Source: Acidobacteriota bacterium (GTDB taxonomy: Bacteria; Acidobacteriota; UBA6911; JACQSX01). Taken from it: a stretch of DNA of 7,098 nt. A program made the position numbers and the translations under genes. The DNA is taken from contig JACQGG010000122.1 in the NCBI GenBank assembly GCA_016199665.1, forward strand, positions 1 to 7,098, read 5' to 3'. The number at the start of each line of letters is the position of its first letter. Positions within the stretch are counted from its first letter, which is position 1. The notes beneath the pieces were generated by a model that had not been told where the DNA came from, searched no databases, and worked only from the letters and a program-made list of their open reading frames with translations. Positions 5,431 to 7,098 of the stretch are shown piece after piece.

Positions 5431-7098
5431 ATGACGATGAGGAAACTACCGGAGTTTGCGCGCGCGGCAGCCGGCTTGGCTGTATTCATGGCGGCCTTCT
5501 GGGGCGAAGGAAGCGCCCGCCAGCTCAGCGGTGAAACAGTGCGCATCGACCGCGACGACCTCGGCGGAGTTGTCACCGGCCCGAAGGGGCCGGAAGCGGG
5601 GGTCTGGGTGATCGCGGAGACGACCGACCTTCCCACCCGATTCGTCAGGATCGTTGTCAGCGACGATCAGGGGCGCTACGTCGTGCCGGATCTTCCCAAG
5701 GCGAACTACCGTGTGTGGGTGCGCGGTTACGGACTGGTCGATTCGCCGAAAGTGCAGGCAACGCCAGGCAGGATTTTGAATCTCAACGCGATCGCGGCGG
5801 CAAGCCCGCGGGTGGCCGCCGAGTACTACCCGGCCGGCTACTGGCTTTCGTTGATGCGCGTGCCGGACAAGAGTGAGTTTCCCGGCACAGGGCCGTCCGG
5901 CAACGGCATTTCTTCGAACATGAAGAGTCAGGCCGAGTGGATTCGGAACACCAAGTCCGGAGGCTGCCTGGCCTGCCATCAGCTCGGCGGCAAGGCGACT
6001 CGGGAGTTGCCGGCCGGGGTTGGCATCTTCGATTCGTCGTCGGCGGCCTGGGAGCGCAGGATCCTGTCGGGACAAGCCGGCGGCAACATGCTTGGCGGCC
6101 TTAACCAGCTTGGCAAGGAACGGGCGCTGGCAATGTTTGCCGACTGGACCGACCGGGTCGCCGCCGGCGAGCTGCCGCCGGCGCCGCCGAGGCCCCAGGG
6201 ACTGGAGCGAAACATGGTCATCACCGAGTGGGACTGGGCCGACCCGAAGGCATACCTTCATGACGAAGTCTCCACCGACCGGCGCAATCCCACGCTCAAT
6301 GCCAACGGGCTCATCTACGGCTCGCTGGAGCTCAGCGCCGATTACCTGCCCGTCCTGGACCCGGTACGCCACACCGTAAGAAAAGTGGAGTTGACGGTCC
6401 GCGATCCAAACACGCCGCCCGCGGCGGCGCCCGGCATGCCGCAGCCTTCGCCGTACTGGGGCGATGAAGTCATCTGGACCAGCAAGAACAACGTGCATAA
6501 TCCGATGTTTGATGATAAAGGCCGGTTGTGGCTCACTTCTGCCGTGCGCCCGCCTGAGAATCCGGACTTCTGCAAGGAGGGATCGAGCCACCCGTCGGCG
6601 AAGCTGTTCCCGATTCAGAGAGCCAACCGGCACCTGGCCGTATACGATCCGAACAGCAAGAAGCTCACGCATATCAGCACCTGCTTTGGGACCCACCACT
6701 TGATGTTCGCCGAGGACGCCAACCAGACACTCTGGACGAGCGGCGGAGGCCAGGTCGTCGGCTGGCTGAACACGAAGACGTTCGACCAGACGGGCGACGA
6801 GGTGAAGTCGCAGGGGTGGACCGCGCTCATCATCGACACCAACGGCAACGGAAAGCGGGATGCTTATGTGGAGCCCAACCAGCCGCTGGATCCAACAAAG
6901 GACAAACGCTTTGGCGCCGCTTTCTATTCCGTCGCTCCCGCCCCGGACGGTTCGATCTGGGGATCGGTGCTCGGTTTCCCCGGCGCTGCCGTCCGGCTGA
7001 ATCCGGGACCGAACCCGCCGGAGACCGCGCTGGCCGAAGTGTACGAGCCGCCATTCAACAACCCGAAGGCGCCCGTTGAAGGGTTCTCACCCCGTGGA
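5431..7098 (+). CDS. Exported c-type heme protein with carboxypeptidase-regulatory-like domain, 3' end missing
   Basis: The frame is open for 556 codons from the ATG at 5431 and runs off the right edge with no stop, so the C-terminus is missing. Residues 1-29 look like a signal peptide (hydrophobic 12-24, GSA before the cleavage). Residues about 44-112 form a carboxypeptidase-regulatory-like beta-sandwich (GGVVTGPKGPEAGVWVIAET, then DDQGRYVVPDLP at 79-90). A single heme-c motif, CLACH, lies at 179-183; Met220 or Met235 could be the distal ligand. Propeller-like repeats follow: DDKGRLWLTS (361-370), DANQTLWTS (429-437) and PDGSIWGS (505-512), resembling virginiamycin-B-lyase-like blades. DTNGNGKRD at 469-477 looks like a calcium loop. 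Cys381 and Cys418 could form a disulfide. Such proteins are usually annotated only as carboxypeptidase-regulatory-like; a periplasmic electron-transfer or dehydrogenase-like role is inference. It is divergent from the F420 genes and appears to have its own promoter. Confidence 0.88.
   Translation, partial: MTMRKLPEFARAAAGLAVFMAAFWGEGSARQLSGETVRIDRDDLGGVVTGPKGPEAGVWVIAETTDLPTRFVRIVVSDDQGRYVVPDLPKANYRVWVRGYGLVDSPKVQATPGRILNLNAIAAASPRVAAEYYPAGYWLSLMRVPDKSEFPGTGPSGNGISSNMKSQAEWIRNTKSGGCLACHQLGGKATRELPAGVGIFDSSSAAWERRILSGQAGGNMLGGLNQLGKERALAMFADWTDRVAAGELPPAPPRPQGLERNMVITEWDWADPKAYLHDEVSTDRRNPTLNANGLIYGSLELSADYLPVLDPVRHTVRKVELTVRDPNTPPAAAPGMPQPSPYWGDEVIWTSKNNVHNPMFDDKGRLWLTSAVRPPENPDFCKEGSSHPSAKLFPIQRANRHLAVYDPNSKKLTHISTCFGTHHLMFAEDANQTLWTSGGGQVVGWLNTKTFDQTGDEVKSQGWTALIIDTNGNGKRDAYVEPNQPLDPTKDKRFGAAFYSVAPAPDGSIWGSVLGFPGAAVRLNPGPNPPETALAEVYEPPFNNPKAPVEGFSPRG

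Noticed and set aside
5446..6699. Long minus-strand open frame of 417 codons opposite the heme-c gene
   Set aside because: It is highly arginine-rich with no recognisable domain, and lies antisense to a frame with signal peptide, CLACH and repeats. It is a GC-rich shadow frame.
1..7098. tRNA, rRNA, CRISPR array, insertion sequence or long repeats
   Set aside because: On reading both strands I saw no clover-leaf-like, rRNA-like, regularly spaced repeat or transposase-like sequence.

Overview
This 7.1 kb window reads as chromosomal DNA from a fairly GC-rich bacterium with a periplasm. It carries exported Sox-like and heme-c proteins, a sulfur-type membrane transporter and a coenzyme F420 pathway. 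The single-domain CofE, rather than the longer actinobacterial FbiB, and a CxxCH protein fused to a carboxypeptidase-regulatory-like domain suggest a soil or sediment lineage such as Acidobacteriota or a similar uncultured phylum. That placement is inference only; there is no rRNA or marker gene here.

Layout: (1) Positions 12-2065, minus strand: a two-gene sulfur module, a YedE/YeeE-like transporter followed 11 nt later by a fused SoxY-SoxZ carrier. (2) Positions 2183-4991, minus strand: an F420 cluster in the order cofD, cofC, cofE, then a small F420-type flavin/deazaflavin oxidoreductase. cofD/cofC overlap by 4 nt, cofC/cofE abut, and the oxidoreductase follows after 80 nt with its own strong ribosome binding site. 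(3) Positions 4992-5430: a divergent intergenic region. It holds a minus-strand TATAAT, a plus-strand extended -10 promoter serving a broken small reading frame that looks like a gene remnant, and a sigma70-like promoter for the next gene. (4) From 5431 to the right edge, plus strand: the first 556 codons of an exported protein with a carboxypeptidase-regulatory-like beta domain, one heme-c motif (CLACH) and propeller-like repeats. Its frame has no stop inside the window.

How the genes work together: CofC activates a three-carbon phospho-acid with GTP, CofD transfers it to FO, and CofE adds the glutamate tail. The FDOR-type enzyme is a plausible user of the cofactor. FO synthase (cofG/cofH or fbiC) is not in the window. 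The sulfur module would bring a sulfur species across the inner membrane or supply it to the SoxYZ carrier in the periplasm. No SoxXA, SoxB or SoxCD is visible, so the carrier's oxidising partner is unknown. The two minus-strand blocks run in the same direction, but nothing seen proves they share a transcript.
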